A DNA stretch of 64,000 bases from Azospirillum sp. B510 (GCF_000010725.1 NC_013854.1:2323001-2387000); one strand, 5' to 3'. Shown: positions 1 through 7,935, counted from the first letter of the stretch. The notes: generated by a model from the letters alone, not told the origin. Numbers and translations: made by a program.

Positions 1-1
1 G

Positions 2-466
2 GCCCACAACGTCCACACCGTCCGTCCATGGCACCGCCGAGTCGGGACGACGCTGACGTGCGATCTGCTGACCCCCGAGGAGCGGCGGCAGGGCCTGTAT
101 TTCAAGTTCTTCGACACGGAGCTGCTGCGCGGCGCGGCGAAGGACCGGGCGGATTTCTACGCCAAGATGTTCGGGGTTGCCGGCCTGACCGCGAACCAGA
201 TCCTCGGAATGGAGGACATGGACGGGTTCAAGGGGGGCGACGCCCACTATGTGCCCAGCAACTACGCGCGGGTGCGCGACGACGGATCGCTGGAGGCCGC
301 CAGCAAGCCGGACGAAGGCGGCGCCGCGCCTCCACCACCGCCCGGCCCACCGCCCCGGCAGAACGCCGGCCGGGTGCTGTCCGGCGAGAACGAGAGCCTG
401 ATCCGGGGCGCCTCCGACAACCTGAACACCGTCCTGTCCAAGCTGGACGGCCAGCCCGAGGACTGA
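2..466 (+). CDS. Phage portal protein, C-terminal part (cut by window edge)
   Basis: The open frame runs in from the left edge and ends at TGA 464-466, giving the last 154 residues. The part with LLRGAAKDRADFYAKMF, then NQILGMEDMDG and GGDAHYVPSNY, follows the end of HK97/lambda-type portal proteins, where a helical stem leads to an 'E.....GGD..YVP.N' segment. The last 60 residues are Pro/Gly-rich and probably flexible. Portal proteins form the dodecameric DNA gate at one capsid vertex. The prohead protease and capsid genes follow directly, the usual order in siphophages. Only the C-terminal end is visible, so the call rests on the motif plus gene order. Confidence 0.8.
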   Translation, partial: AHNVHTVRPWHRRVGTTLTCDLLTPEERRQGLYFKFFDTELLRGAAKDRADFYAKMFGVAGLTANQILGMEDMDGFKGGDAHYVPSNYARVRDDGSLEAASKPDEGGAAPPPPPGPPPRQNAGRVLSGENESLIRGASDNLNTVLSKLDGQPED

Positions 467-468
467 CC

Positions 469-1395
469 ATGCCGAAACCGCTGATCGACACCGCCCTGCT
501 GACTGCCGGGCAAGCGATGAACCGCGCGCCGATGGCGCTTGGACCGGGGCACGCCCGCGTTTCCGCCACTGCCGACGCCACCGAGGCCGACATCTACGTC
601 TATGGGGACATCGGCGGCTGGTGGGACGGCATTCAGGCCGAGGAGTTCGCCAAGGAGATCGACGCCCTGTCGGTCGACACGATCAACGTCCGGCTCAACA
701 GCCCCGGCGGCGTCGTCTTCGACGGGGTGGCGATCTATCAGGCGCTCGCCCGCCACAAGGCGAACATCGTGATCCACATCGACGGGATCGCGGCCAGCAT
801 CGCCAGCGTGATCGCCATGGCCGGCGACGAGATCCGCATCGCCGAAGGCGCTCACGTCATGATCCACAAGCCGTGGAGCTTCGCCATCGGCGACGCCGAG
901 GTGATGCGCAAGGAAGCGGACATCCTGGATCAGCTGGAGTCCGGCATCGTCGACATCTATGCCGCGCGCACCGGCCAGGAGCGGAAGGCCCTGGTCGATT
1001 GGGTGGCGGCCGAGACGTGGTTCGGCGCCCAGGCGGCGAAGGATGCCGGGTTCGCCGATACGGTGGTGCCGGCCAAGGGCAAGAAGGACGCGAAGGCCGC
1101 ACACGCCCGGTCGGCGATGCTGCCCCTGTTCCAGCGCACCCCGAAAGACCTCATGCCGAACGCCGCTGAGGGCGGCCCGGCGATCCGTGAGTTCGAGCGC
1201 CTTCTCCGCGACGGGGAAGGCTTCTCGCATGCCCAGGCCAAGCGCGTTGCCGCGATGGCTCGGGCCTTCTCCGCCGGTCATCGCGACGATGACCAGCACC
1301 AGCCCCCGCCGGCCCCTCGCGACGAGGACGGACAGGCTGCCGCGGTCGCGGCGCTCACGCGGGCGACCAACACCCTGAAAACTCTTTCACGCTGA
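469..1395 (+). CDS. Prohead maturation protease, ClpP-like serine protease
   Basis: 308 residues starting at ATG two bases after the portal stop; an upstream in-frame ATG at 28 lies inside the portal gene and was discounted. Residues 40-205 are a ClpP/crotonase fold: NSPGG at 77-81 forms the oxyanion loop, Ser110 in GIAASIAS is the probable nucleophile and His133 in MIHKPW the probable base. The rest (206-308) is charged and low-complexity, as in capsid proteases that carry a scaffold tail. It should trim the capsid scaffold domain and itself during prohead maturation. Position between portal and capsid genes supports this. Confidence 0.88.
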   Translation: MPKPLIDTALLTAGQAMNRAPMALGPGHARVSATADATEADIYVYGDIGGWWDGIQAEEFAKEIDALSVDTINVRLNSPGGVVFDGVAIYQALARHKANIVIHIDGIAASIASVIAMAGDEIRIAEGAHVMIHKPWSFAIGDAEVMRKEADILDQLESGIVDIYAARTGQERKALVDWVAAETWFGAQAAKDAGFADTVVPAKGKKDAKAAHARSAMLPLFQRTPKDLMPNAAEGGPAIREFERLLRDGEGFSHAQAKRVAAMARAFSAGHRDDDQHQPPPAPRDEDGQAAAVAALTRATNTLKTLSR

Positions 1396-1406
1396 GGATT
1401 GCCATC

Positions 1407-2636
1407 ATGGCCGACAACGCCGTCGAAAAGGTCGTCAACGACCTGATGAACGCCTGGACCGAGTTCAAGGACACGAGCGAGGAGAACGAAAAGCGGCGCG
1501 ACACGCTGCTGGAAGACAAGATGACCCGCCTGAATGCGGCAATGGACAGGGCCGAGGGGCTCAACCAGAAGCTGACCCTGTCCGAGCAGACCGCCAAGGC
1601 GCAGCAGGAGCAGCTGGACCGCATCGAGGCGGCGATGAACCGCGCCAGCCTTGGCAGCCCCAAGGGCGACAAGGAGGCGACCGAGCACCGCGAGGCGTTC
1701 GACCGGGTGATGCGCACCCATGTGAACGACCGCCGCCGCGACGACATGGATCTGCTGAACAAGCGCAAGGCTGCGCTGGTGAAGTCCGACGACACCGGCG
1801 CCGGCTACCTGCTGGCGCCGCCTGACCTCCAGGCGGACATCCTGAAGGACGTGGTGGAGCAGACGCCCGCCCGCGTCCTGTCCACCGTCCGCACCATCGG
1901 CGTCGAGGCATGGAAGCAGCCGAAGCGCACCGGCACCGCCGGGGCAACGCGCGTCGGGGAGAAGGGCGGTCGAGGCAACACGGGCGACCCCGAGTACGGC
2001 ATGATCGAGATCCTGGCGCCCGAGATGATCGCCCGGTTCGAAATCTCCCAGCAGATGCTGGAGGACAGCGGGTATGACCTGCTGGCCGAGCTGCGGTCTG
2101 AGTCGTCCGAGCAGTTCTCGGTCAAGCAGGGGCAGGAGTGGGTCGGCGGGGCCGGCTCGAACAACCAGGCGGAAGGCATCCTCGTCAACCCGGATGTCGC
2201 CTTCACCGTGTCGGGCAACGCCACCGGCCTGACCGGCGACGGCCTGATCGACCTGTACCACGACCTGAAGACGGCCTATGCCCGCAACGGCATCTGGACG
2301 CTGAACCGCCGGACGCTGGGCAAGGTGCGCAAGCTGAAGGACGGCGAGGGCAACTTTCTCTGGCTGCCCGGTCTGGCGAACGGGGTGCCGAACACGATCC
2401 TCGGCGCCACCTATGCCGAATGCCCGGACATGCCCGACGTCGCGGCCGGCTCCTTCCCCATCGCCTTCGGCGACTACAAGCGCGGCTACATCATCGTGGA
2501 CCGCATCGCCGTCAGCTTCATGACCGACTACACGACCGGCGCCGACGACGGGTTGGTGGTGTTCCGCGGCCGGATGCGCACCGGCGGCGGTGTCCGTCAG
2601 CCCGAGGCGATCCGCAAGCTGAAGATCGCCGCGTAA
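1407..2636 (+). CDS. Major capsid protein, HK97 gp5 family
   Basis: 409 residues, starting 11 bases after the protease stop. Residues 1 to about 115 are strongly charged and helical, matching the cleaved delta (scaffold) domain of HK97-type capsids. The rest has the HK97 pattern: a GAGYLLAPPDLQADIL entry segment, an E-loop-like region near VGEKGGRGNTGDPEYG, and EMIARFEISQQMLEDSGYDL followed by a GQEWVGGAGSNNQAEGIL core helix/loop. The probable cleavage point by the neighbouring protease is near the end of the charged domain (inference). Length fits the family (about 380-420). It is the head shell subunit. Confidence 0.9.
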   Translation: MADNAVEKVVNDLMNAWTEFKDTSEENEKRRDTLLEDKMTRLNAAMDRAEGLNQKLTLSEQTAKAQQEQLDRIEAAMNRASLGSPKGDKEATEHREAFDRVMRTHVNDRRRDDMDLLNKRKAALVKSDDTGAGYLLAPPDLQADILKDVVEQTPARVLSTVRTIGVEAWKQPKRTGTAGATRVGEKGGRGNTGDPEYGMIEILAPEMIARFEISQQMLEDSGYDLLAELRSESSEQFSVKQGQEWVGGAGSNNQAEGILVNPDVAFTVSGNATGLTGDGLIDLYHDLKTAYARNGIWTLNRRTLGKVRKLKDGEGNFLWLPGLANGVPNTILGATYAECPDMPDVAAGSFPIAFGDYKRGYIIVDRIAVSFMTDYTTGADDGLVVFRGRMRTGGGVRQPEAIRKLKIAA

Positions 2637-2664
2637 CGATCCACAAAATCCCCGACACCGCGAG

Positions 2665-2687
2665 AAGGGCGCCCGCTGGGCGCCTTT
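2665..2687 (+). terminator. Hairpin with short T-tract after capsid gene
   Basis: GGCGCCC (2668-2674) pairs with GGGCGCC (2678-2684) around a 3-base loop; AAG/TTT extends the stem and a short T run follows. It lies between the capsid stop and the next ribosome binding site, so it probably thins rather than stops late transcription. Confidence 0.6.
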
Positions 2688-2715
2688 CGCGCATCTGAAC
2701 CCGGAGATCATCGCC

Positions 2716-3120
2716 ATGCGCGACCTTCACAACAACCTCGCCCCCCTGGTGGCGCTGAACATCGGCGCCATCGCCTCCAACACCACCACGAACGGCGCGA
2801 TCATCGACACGAGGGGCTTCAACAGCCTGGAGTTCGTGATCCAGTCCGGCACCCTGACCGACGGCACCTATACCCCGGCTCTGATCGAGGGGAACGCTTC
2901 CGACCTGTCCGACGGCTCCCCCGTCGCGGCCGACGATCTGCTGGGCACCGTTGCGGCCGCCACCTTCGCGGCGACCGACGACAACAAGGTCAAGAAGCTC
3001 GGCTATCGCGGCAACAAGCGGTTCGTACGCCTCTCTCTGGTCTCGGCCGGCGCCTCCACCGGCGGGACCATCGGCGCTACCGCGATCCTCGGCCATCCGC
3101 GCAACGCGCCGGTCGCCTGA
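2716..3120 (+). CDS. Phage virion-type protein of unknown function
   Basis: 134 residues, rich in Thr, Ala and Gly with beta-strand-like stretches (LEFVIQSGTLTDGTYTPALIEG; KRFVRLSLVSAG, shown here in parts). It sits right behind the capsid gene, the usual place for head decoration or stabilising proteins. I do not recognise a named family. Beta-rich composition and position suggest a structural component on the capsid surface, which is inference. The ATG follows GGAGATCATCGCC, an acceptable ribosome binding site. It is separated from the capsid gene by a hairpin, which would allow different expression. Confidence 0.7.
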   Translation: MRDLHNNLAPLVALNIGAIASNTTTNGAIIDTRGFNSLEFVIQSGTLTDGTYTPALIEGNASDLSDGSPVAADDLLGTVAAATFAATDDNKVKKLGYRGNKRFVRLSLVSAGASTGGTIGATAILGHPRNAPVA

Positions 3121-3125
3121 TATCC

Positions 3126-3145
3126 GGGGCGGCATCTGCCGCCCC
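3126..3145 (+). other. Perfect GC hairpin between two head genes
   Basis: GGGGCGGC (3126-3133) and GCCGCCCC (3138-3145) form an 8-bp stem with loop ATCT, starting five bases after the preceding stop codon. There is no T-tract, so it is more likely an mRNA-stabilising or pausing structure than a terminator. Confidence 0.5.
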
Positions 3146-3170
3146 GCCACTCCTGAACAAGGACACGAGC

Positions 3171-3353
3171 ATGCACAAGGTTCTGAAGCCCTTCCCCTAC
3201 TCCCACGACGGCATCAAGACCGAGCAACTGGCGGAAGGCGTCCAGCGCGACTTTCGCCCCGATCTGGTGGAGGGGCTGGAAAAGGCCGGCCTGATCGGTC
3301 CGCCCGATGCCAAGGGCGCTGCGAAGGGCAGCAAGCCGGCCGGCGAAGGCTGA
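3171..3353 (+). CDS. Small phage protein, unknown function
   Basis: 60 residues. The N-terminal half (HKVLKPFPYSHDGIKTEQL, then RPDLVEGLEKAGLI) looks like the short phage proteins found between capsid and connector genes, with an aromatic start and an 'L..GLEKAGLI' helix. The C-terminal 18 residues are Ala/Gly/Lys-rich. The start is preceded by ACAAGGACACGAGC. The same type of short protein occurs again at 4956-5180 (RYIVTKPFNTATRRFAVGQ), so both may share a small beta fold. No function can be assigned. Confidence 0.65.
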   Translation: MHKVLKPFPYSHDGIKTEQLAEGVQRDFRPDLVEGLEKAGLIGPPDAKGAAKGSKPAGEG

Positions 3354-3356
3354 TCC

Positions 3357-3542
3357 ATGCCGCCCGCGCCTCCGCCCATCAGCTTGACCGGCTCCGCCCC
3401 ACGGTTCTGCTGGGTTTGGCCCATTGCCCTGCTGATGGTCGCGGTGATCGGGGCGGTCACCGTCAAGGAGGCCCGCAAATGCCCATCGTCACTGTCACCA
3501 CCCCCGCGGCAGACCGCCGCCTGTGCTCCACAGGAGCCCTGA
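3357..3542 (+). CDS. Possible small membrane protein overlapping the connector gene
   Basis: A 61-codon frame starts three bases after the previous stop. Residues 16-36 (FCWVWPIALLMVAVIGAVTV) would make one membrane helix; the ends are Pro-rich. Its last 64 bases overlap the start of the next gene, and the 19 residues encoded there look like an out-of-frame reading. Coding capacity may be limited to the first two thirds. It could equally be an untranslated spacer carrying the next gene's ribosome binding site. I keep it because the start position follows the operon's tight spacing. Confidence 0.35.
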   Translation: MPPAPPPISLTGSAPRFCWVWPIALLMVAVIGAVTVKEARKCPSSLSPPPRQTAACAPQEP

Positions 3543-4138
3543 AGACCGAACTCGGCATCGACGCTGACGACACCCTGTTCGACGCATGGTTGGAGGCAGA
3601 GGCGCTGTCTGCCTCCGACCTCGTGGCCGCCGCCTGCGGGGTGCGGGGTGACGATGCCGGCGATGCACCGCCGACCTTCCGCGAGGAAATAGCGATCGTC
3701 ACCTTCAGCGTCGACGAAGCAGGTGGCGCCGAGGCTCTGTTCCTGCCGTGGCGCCGCCCCGCCCGGGTCTCCGTGGTTTCGGTCAGCGGTTCCACGCTGG
3801 ACCCCGCCAGCTATCGCGCGATGAGCAAGGCCGGACTGATCGAGCGATTGAGTGCCGCCGGCTGCGTCGTCCCCTGGCGCCGATCTGCCGCCGCTGTGAC
3901 CATCTCGTCCGGCTGGGCCTTGGGCAAGGTGCCCACCGAGCTTCAGGACGCCGTGAAGCGGCTGGTCCGCCTGCGCTGGGAGTCCAGGGACCGGGATCTG
4001 GCGGTGAAGGCCGAAGAGACCGACGGCACCGGCCGCACGGAATATTGGGTCGGCAGCATGGGGGCCGGCGGCTCCGCGCTTCCGGCCGATGTGCTGGCGG
4101 CGCTCCGGGCCGGCGGCTTCGTCGACTGCATCCGTTGA
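3479..4138 (+). CDS. Head-tail connector protein, gp6-like
   Basis: 219 residues; the start was chosen at ATG 3479 because GGAGG lies 6 bases upstream and the sequence from here (MPIVTVTTPAADRRLCSTG) reads as a real N-terminus. The N-terminal part 'LKTELGIDADDTLFDAWLEAEALSASDLVAAACG' region and a closing 'VPTELQDAVKRLVRLRWESRDRD' region match the helical pattern of gp6-like connectors (HK97 gp6, SPP1 gp15), with a beta domain between them. These proteins form a ring below the portal. Position after capsid and before joining/terminator proteins agrees. Family assignment is by pattern, not by search. Confidence 0.65.
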   Translation: MPIVTVTTPAADRRLCSTGALKTELGIDADDTLFDAWLEAEALSASDLVAAACGVRGDDAGDAPPTFREEIAIVTFSVDEAGGAEALFLPWRRPARVSVVSVSGSTLDPASYRAMSKAGLIERLSAAGCVVPWRRSAAAVTISSGWALGKVPTELQDAVKRLVRLRWESRDRDLAVKAEETDGTGRTEYWVGSMGAGGSALPADVLAALRAGGFVDCIR

Positions 4139-4145
4139 GGCGCCC

Positions 4146-4487
4146 ATGGCCCGCTCCCGTGAAGCCCGCATGATCGGCAAGCGCGGCAAGCCGGTTGTGC
4201 TGCGCCGCCTGCAACCCGTCTTCACCGAAGTGATCGTACAAGCGTTCTGGCGGGAGACCGGCAGCGACACCCTGAACGGCAGCGCCGCGCAACGGACCTT
4301 CTCGGTCATCGTCGCGGCCGACGCCCTGGCGGAAACCGCTTTCCCGGCCGGCGGGCCGCAGAAGGGCGATCTGGTCATTATCAAGCCCACCATCGCGAAC
4401 GGCGCCTGGACCGGCGGCGGCCAGACGCTGACGGTCTCCACCCCCGGCGAGCGCATCGGCGGCTGGTGGATGGAAGCGAAGGGTTGA
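4146..4487 (+). CDS. Head-tail joining protein candidate
   Basis: 113 residues with start at ATG 4146, seven bases after the connector stop; an earlier in-frame ATG at 4089 lies inside the connector gene. The N-terminus is basic (ARSREARMIGKRGKPVVLRR), followed by a beta-rich body with alternating hydrophobics (FSVIVAADAL; KGDLVIIKPT; GQTLTVSTPG) and a WWMEAKG end. Small basic-then-beta proteins between connector and tail terminator are commonly head closure/adaptor proteins. This is inferred from place and composition only. Confidence 0.55.
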   Translation: MARSREARMIGKRGKPVVLRRLQPVFTEVIVQAFWRETGSDTLNGSAAQRTFSVIVAADALAETAFPAGGPQKGDLVIIKPTIANGAWTGGGQTLTVSTPGERIGGWWMEAKG

Positions 4488-4491
4488 CCCC

Positions 4492-4950
4492 ATGGCGACG
4501 ATCCAAGCCTTCAACGCGATCCGCGCGTTCATCCGGGCCAATTGGCCGGACGTCGCGCCGCGCGACTGCCCTCTGGAATGGGACAACGAGCCGATCACGC
4601 CGCCGCAGCCCTACGGCCCGATAGACCCCAGCACCAACCAGCCGGTGGTCAACGCCTGGGGGCGGGTGCTGATCGACGGCGACCTGTGGGGGCAGGCCAG
4701 CATCGGCACCGGCAGCCCGGACACCGATCGGTGGGAGGAAACCGGCTCGCTGATGCTGTTCGTGTTCGCGCCGGTCGGCACCGGCTCCGAGCTGACCCGC
4801 GAGCTGCTGACCGCCTTCGCCGAAATGTGCCGGGGGCAGGACATCGGCGCCGTCGAGTTTCAGGACATCCGTTTCGACCCCATCGGCGTCAAGGACGACA
4901 CCGGCAGCTGGTGGGGCATGCACATCGTCATCGACTGGAAGAGAGGATAG
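4492..4950 (+). CDS. Tail terminator-like protein (DUF4128 type)
   Basis: 152 residues. The N-terminal helix 'NAIRAFIRANWPDV', the mixed beta core 'GRVLIDGDLWGQASIGT' and 'GSLMLFVFAPVGTGSELTRELLTAFAEMCRG', and the closing strand 'WWGMHIVIDWKRG' fit the small alpha/beta fold of phage tail terminators of the DUF4128 group. It would cap the tail tube and fix its length together with the tape measure. It is four bases from the upstream gene and five from the downstream one, so it is translated as part of the same operon. Confidence 0.7.
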   Translation: MATIQAFNAIRAFIRANWPDVAPRDCPLEWDNEPITPPQPYGPIDPSTNQPVVNAWGRVLIDGDLWGQASIGTGSPDTDRWEETGSLMLFVFAPVGTGSELTRELLTAFAEMCRGQDIGAVEFQDIRFDPIGVKDDTGSWWGMHIVIDWKRG

Positions 4951-4955
4951 CCACC

Positions 4956-5180
4956 ATGGCCCGATACATCGTCACCAAGCCCTTCAACACCGCAACCCGC
5001 CGGTTCGCCGTCGGCCAGGAGGTCACCGATGCCGACCTGGGCGACGTGCTGACCCTGGGGGACCGCGTCAATCTCGGCCAGATCGCCGAGACGGAGGAGC
5101 CCGAGGACAGCCACCACACGGAGCCGCCGGCCACGGAAGAAGACGCGGCCGGCGAAGAACCCGATCACTTCACCGCCTGA
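4956..5180 (+). CDS. Small phage protein, unknown function
   Basis: 74 residues with start at ATG 4956, six bases after the tail terminator stop; GAGAGGA lies upstream. The first 40 residues resemble a small beta fold (IVTKPFNTATRRFAVGQEV then DLGDVLTLGDRVNLGQI); the remaining 30 are almost all Glu, Asp, Pro, Ala and Thr, a very acidic disordered tail. A similar small protein is at 3171-3353. Proteins of this kind are frequent between terminator and tail-tube genes, without a known role. Confidence 0.7.
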   Translation: MARYIVTKPFNTATRRFAVGQEVTDADLGDVLTLGDRVNLGQIAETEEPEDSHHTEPPATEEDAAGEEPDHFTA

Positions 5181-5210
5181 CGCGCCCCCAATCCACCTGA
5201 CGATCACCCC

Positions 5211-5239
5211 GCCGCCGGCACCGCCCGAGCGGCTTTTTT
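5211..5239 (+). terminator. Weak intrinsic terminator ahead of tail tube gene
   Basis: GCCGC (5211-5215) can pair with GCGGC (5229-5233), with an alternative inner CCGC/GCGG stem, followed by six T. The next gene's GGAG follows after CATGCCCGGCTGAAA. The TTTTTCATGCC tail recurs at 24619 and 25579. Confidence 0.55.
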
Positions 5240-5264
5240 CATGCCCGGCTGAAAGGAGCCGCCC

Positions 5265-6755
5265 ATGTCCAGTTCCAACCGTGTCCGCCTTGCCGGCGTC
5301 GCCGAGACGACGTACGGCACCACCCCCACCACCCCGCGCATGCGCAAGCAGCGCGTGACCTCCATCGGCCTGTCGAACAAGACGGTCACCATCGACTCCG
5401 GCGACATCCGCGACGACCGGATGAACTCCGACCCGACGCTGGTCGGGCAGACCAACGACGGGCAGATCGGCATCGAATGGCACTACCCGGTCGATGGCTG
5501 CCTCCTGTCGAGTGAGATGGAGAGCGCCTTCGGCAATTACTGGGTCAACACGCCCAGCCGCGACAACGACGGCGTCGCCGGGAGCGTGATCCAGAGCGTC
5601 ACGAACTCATCCCAGGTGGTGGCGGTCGCCGCCGGCCCCGCCTTCGTTGCGGGCCATCTGGTCTACTTCTCGGGCTTCGGCGTCGCTGGTAACCGCGGCA
5701 AGCTGGCGAAGGTCACCACCGGCAGCACCACCGCCCCAGCCTTCGCCGCCGCCGGCCTCGTGGATGAAAACACTGCGGCAGCCACGGCGCGCATGAAGGT
5801 CTGCGGCTTCGAGGGGGCTGCCGGCGACATTCAGGCGGTCGCCGACGGCCTCCAGAGCACCGCCCTGGATTTCACGACGCTGGGCCTTCAGATCGGCCAA
5901 TGGGCGAAGGTCGGGGACACCGGTGGCGCCTACCATTTCGTCGCCGACACCATGAACCGCTGGTGGGGTCGCATCATCGGCATCTCCGCCCACAAGCTGA
6001 CGCTGGACAACCTGCCGGCGGGCTGGGCCGTCGACAACGGCAGCAGCAAGACGATCCGGGTCTTCTTCGGCGATGTCCTGATGAACGGCGTGCTGAAGCT
6101 GGGTGTGACTTTGGAACGTGGTTTCATGGACCACACGCCGCCGACCTTCCTGCCGCAGAGCGGCATGCGGGTGGGCAGCATGGAGTTCGGCGGGCAGGCC
6201 AAGGAAAAGGCCACCGGGGGCATCAGCTTCATGGGCATGAAGGCCGGAACGCCCGGCACGACCACCCTGGACGCGCTGCCGGACGAGGCGCCGGACAGCG
6301 GGCTCTATCCGGTCCTGGCCTTCTCCGCCAATTGCGGGAGGATCGGCGAGGGCGGTGTCGCCCTCGGCAAGCCCAATTGGGCCAAGGGCCTGAAGTTCAC
6401 AATCGCCAACAACCTGCGCGCCATCGACGCCGCAGCCGACGGCGAGGACTTCGCTCCGGCGTCCGTCGACGTGGTGGACGGCTCCTGCGACGTGACGGTG
6501 GAGTTGGATACCCATTTCGGCAACGCAGATCTGCTCGCCAAGGTGTCGCAGGCAACCCCCACCGCCATCAACACCCGCCTCCAGAAGGGCACCCAGGCGC
6601 TGGTTTGGGATGCGCCCAGGCTGATCCCGAAGGAAGGCGACCCCAACGTCAGCGGCAAGAACACGGACGTCATGCTGCCGGTCAAACTGACCGCCTCCAA
6701 GGATGCCGTGACCGGGGCGCAGCTGATCGTGAACCGGTTCGAGTTCGTTCGGTAA
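5265..6755 (+). CDS. Phage tail tube (major tail) protein
   Basis: 496 residues. The opening RVRLAGVAETTYGTTPTTP, followed by 'RVTSIGLSNKTVTIDSGDIRDDRM' and 'GQIGIEWHYPVDG' segments, is the signature start of the phage tail tube 2 family of long-tailed phages. The rest is beta-rich with a second copy-like half from residue 270 (GVTLERGFMDHTPPTFLPQ, GMRVGSMEFGG). Subunits of this family stack as hexameric rings around the tape measure protein. At about 500 residues it is at the long side, consistent with added Ig-like or surface domains. GGAG lies 7 bases before the ATG. The major tail protein should be made in high amounts. Confidence 0.82.
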   Translation: MSSSNRVRLAGVAETTYGTTPTTPRMRKQRVTSIGLSNKTVTIDSGDIRDDRMNSDPTLVGQTNDGQIGIEWHYPVDGCLLSSEMESAFGNYWVNTPSRDNDGVAGSVIQSVTNSSQVVAVAAGPAFVAGHLVYFSGFGVAGNRGKLAKVTTGSTTAPAFAAAGLVDENTAAATARMKVCGFEGAAGDIQAVADGLQSTALDFTTLGLQIGQWAKVGDTGGAYHFVADTMNRWWGRIIGISAHKLTLDNLPAGWAVDNGSSKTIRVFFGDVLMNGVLKLGVTLERGFMDHTPPTFLPQSGMRVGSMEFGGQAKEKATGGISFMGMKAGTPGTTTLDALPDEAPDSGLYPVLAFSANCGRIGEGGVALGKPNWAKGLKFTIANNLRAIDAAADGEDFAPASVDVVDGSCDVTVELDTHFGNADLLAKVSQATPTAINTRLQKGTQALVWDAPRLIPKEGDPNVSGKNTDVMLPVKLTASKDAVTGAQLIVNRFEFVR

Positions 6756-6765
6756 GGGGGCGGCG

Positions 6766-7002
6766 ATGCACATAAAGGCAGGCGACCCCGGCGCCAAGTT
6801 CGTGTCCGTGTTCGACGGCGAGACGGGCGAGAAGCTCCAGCGCGTGGTGGAGGTCAACGACACCGAGGGCTGGTATCGCGCCTATGCGGCCGGTCCTGAT
6901 GGGCGCGTGCTGCGAGACGGCGAGGAAGCCGTGATCGAGCGCGTGGACCGGCCGATCCGCATCGAGGTTCCGGAGCAGTACCGGCACCTCTTCCAAGCCT
7001 GA
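6766..7002 (+). CDS. Small phage protein, unknown function
   Basis: 78 residues, starting 10 bases after the tail tube stop with AAGGGGGCGGCG ahead of the ATG. The sequence has a beta-hairpin-like run (FVSVFDGETGEKLQRVVEVND, read in parts) and ends PEQYRHLFQA. Homologous small proteins lie between tail tube and chaperone genes in many alphaproteobacterial siphophages, but their role is not known to me. It could be a tail tube accessory or an RNA/protein chaperone; the sequence does not decide. Confidence 0.65.
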   Translation: MHIKAGDPGAKFVSVFDGETGEKLQRVVEVNDTEGWYRAYAAGPDGRVLRDGEEAVIERVDRPIRIEVPEQYRHLFQA

Positions 7003-7071
7003 CGAGACCCCGACGACCACGGGAAAGAGGCTGCCGGCCCTGCCGGCGGCATGACGGCACGCGCGGGCCGT

Positions 7072-7101
7072 GGGCGGGCGTTTGGTCGGCGCCCGCCCTT
7101 T
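7072..7101 (+). terminator. Strong hairpin with T-tract ahead of tail chaperone gene
   Basis: GGGCGGGCG (7072-7080) pairs perfectly with CGCCCGCCC (7090-7098), then TTT. It lies in a 145-base gap between the small gene and the chaperone start at 7148. With full efficiency it would cut off the tail genes, so partial termination or phage antitermination is expected. Confidence 0.65.
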
Positions 7102-7147
7102 CATCGCGCACCCATCCGACCAACGACCAGATCAAGGACTTACCGCC

Positions 7148-7552
7148 ATGGCGAACCTCGCCTCCCTGAAGCGCAGCTCCACCGCCCTCACCACCGGCGC
7201 CTGGAAGCGCCCCGACCCCGATCTCGATCTCCAGATCCTCACCCGCGGCTTCACCGACGAGTACCAGGACGCCCAGGCGTCCAAGCAGCGCAAGGCCGCC
7301 AAGGGCTTCGGCGGCGATCCGGAGAAGCTGCCGGTGGCGATGAAGCGCTCGATCAACATCGAGTGCCTGATCAAGCACTGCCTGATCGACGTCAAGATGA
7401 CGGACGACGACGGCAACCCGGTCTCCTTCGAGGAGTTCTGCGACACCATCCGCGATCCGGATTTCTCCGAACTCGCAACCGCGGCCTTCACCGCCGCCGG
7501 CATGGTTTCTGCCGACCGCGAGGCCGACGCGAAGGAAGCCGAGGGAAACTGA
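7148..7552 (+). CDS. Tail assembly chaperone, short (G-type) form
   Basis: 134 residues. The start at ATG 7148 fits a clean N-terminus (MANLASLKRSSTAL); an in-frame ATG at 7070 lies in the hairpin and was discounted. The protein is a small acidic/helical one with a 'SINIECLIKHCLID' helix and ends ADREADAKEAEGN. Position between tail tube and tape measure, small size, and the frameshift signal at its very last codons identify it as the lambda gpG counterpart. It should coat and keep soluble the tape measure protein during tail assembly. The frameshifted product continues in the overlapping frame to 7932. Confidence 0.8.
   Translation: MANLASLKRSSTALTTGAWKRPDPDLDLQILTRGFTDEYQDAQASKQRKAAKGFGGDPEKLPVAMKRSINIECLIKHCLIDVKMTDDDGNPVSFEEFCDTIRDPDFSELATAAFTAAGMVSADREADAKEAEGN
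7543..7549 (+). promoter_or_regulatory. -1 programmed ribosomal frameshift slippery site GGGAAAC
   Basis: The heptamer reads G GGA AAC in the frame of the short chaperone, immediately before its TGA (7550-7552). This is the X XXY YYZ form, and differs by one base from the lambda G/GT site GGGAAAG. A one-base backward slip moves ribosomes into a frame that stays open to 7930-7932. Confidence 0.85.
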
Positions 7553-7932
7553 CGGCGGCCCTACGGGACCATCTCAACCGCAAGGCGGACAGCAACGATC
7601 TGCTGGCCGACCTTGCGGAGGATGACCCCGACGCGGCCGAGATGGTGGCCGCCCGCCTGGATGACGAGGGCGAGGCGGTCGAACCCCTGCCGTGGTGCCG
7701 GTGGGCATGGCGTGCCTGGCACGCGCTCTCCGACGACCGGCAATGGCGGGGCGGAGGCATGGGGCCTCCAAGCCCCTGCAACATCCCGTGGTCGGTGGCC
7801 CGCGCCTATGCGGCCGACCACGGGCACGACCTCCCCCTCCTTCTCCGCCTGCTCCGCGCCATGGACGGCGTCTATGCCGAGTGGTGGGCGGAGAAGGTGA
7901 AGGAGGCGAACAAGAAGCCGACGACGGAGTGA
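7549..7932 (+). CDS. Tail assembly chaperone extension (T part, made by -1 frameshift)
   Basis: This frame has no start codon at its beginning; the first residues after the slip are LTAALRDHLNRK. It codes 127 residues, so the fusion product would be 261 residues. The body has two Trp-rich segments (CRWAWRAWHALSDDRQW) and a helical end DLPLLLRLLRAMDGVYAEWWAEKVKE, as in T-type domains that bind the tail tube subunit. In lambda, gpGT is made at a few percent of gpG and links tape measure and tube protein. An internal ATG at about 7642 could give a shorter independent product, which is less likely. Confidence 0.78.
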   Translation: MTAALRDHLNRKADSNDLLADLAEDDPDAAEMVAARLDDEGEAVEPLPWCRWAWRAWHALSDDRQWRGGGMGPPSPCNIPWSVARAYAADHGHDLPLLLRLLRAMDGVYAEWWAEKVKEANKKPTTE

Positions 7933-7935
7933 CCC

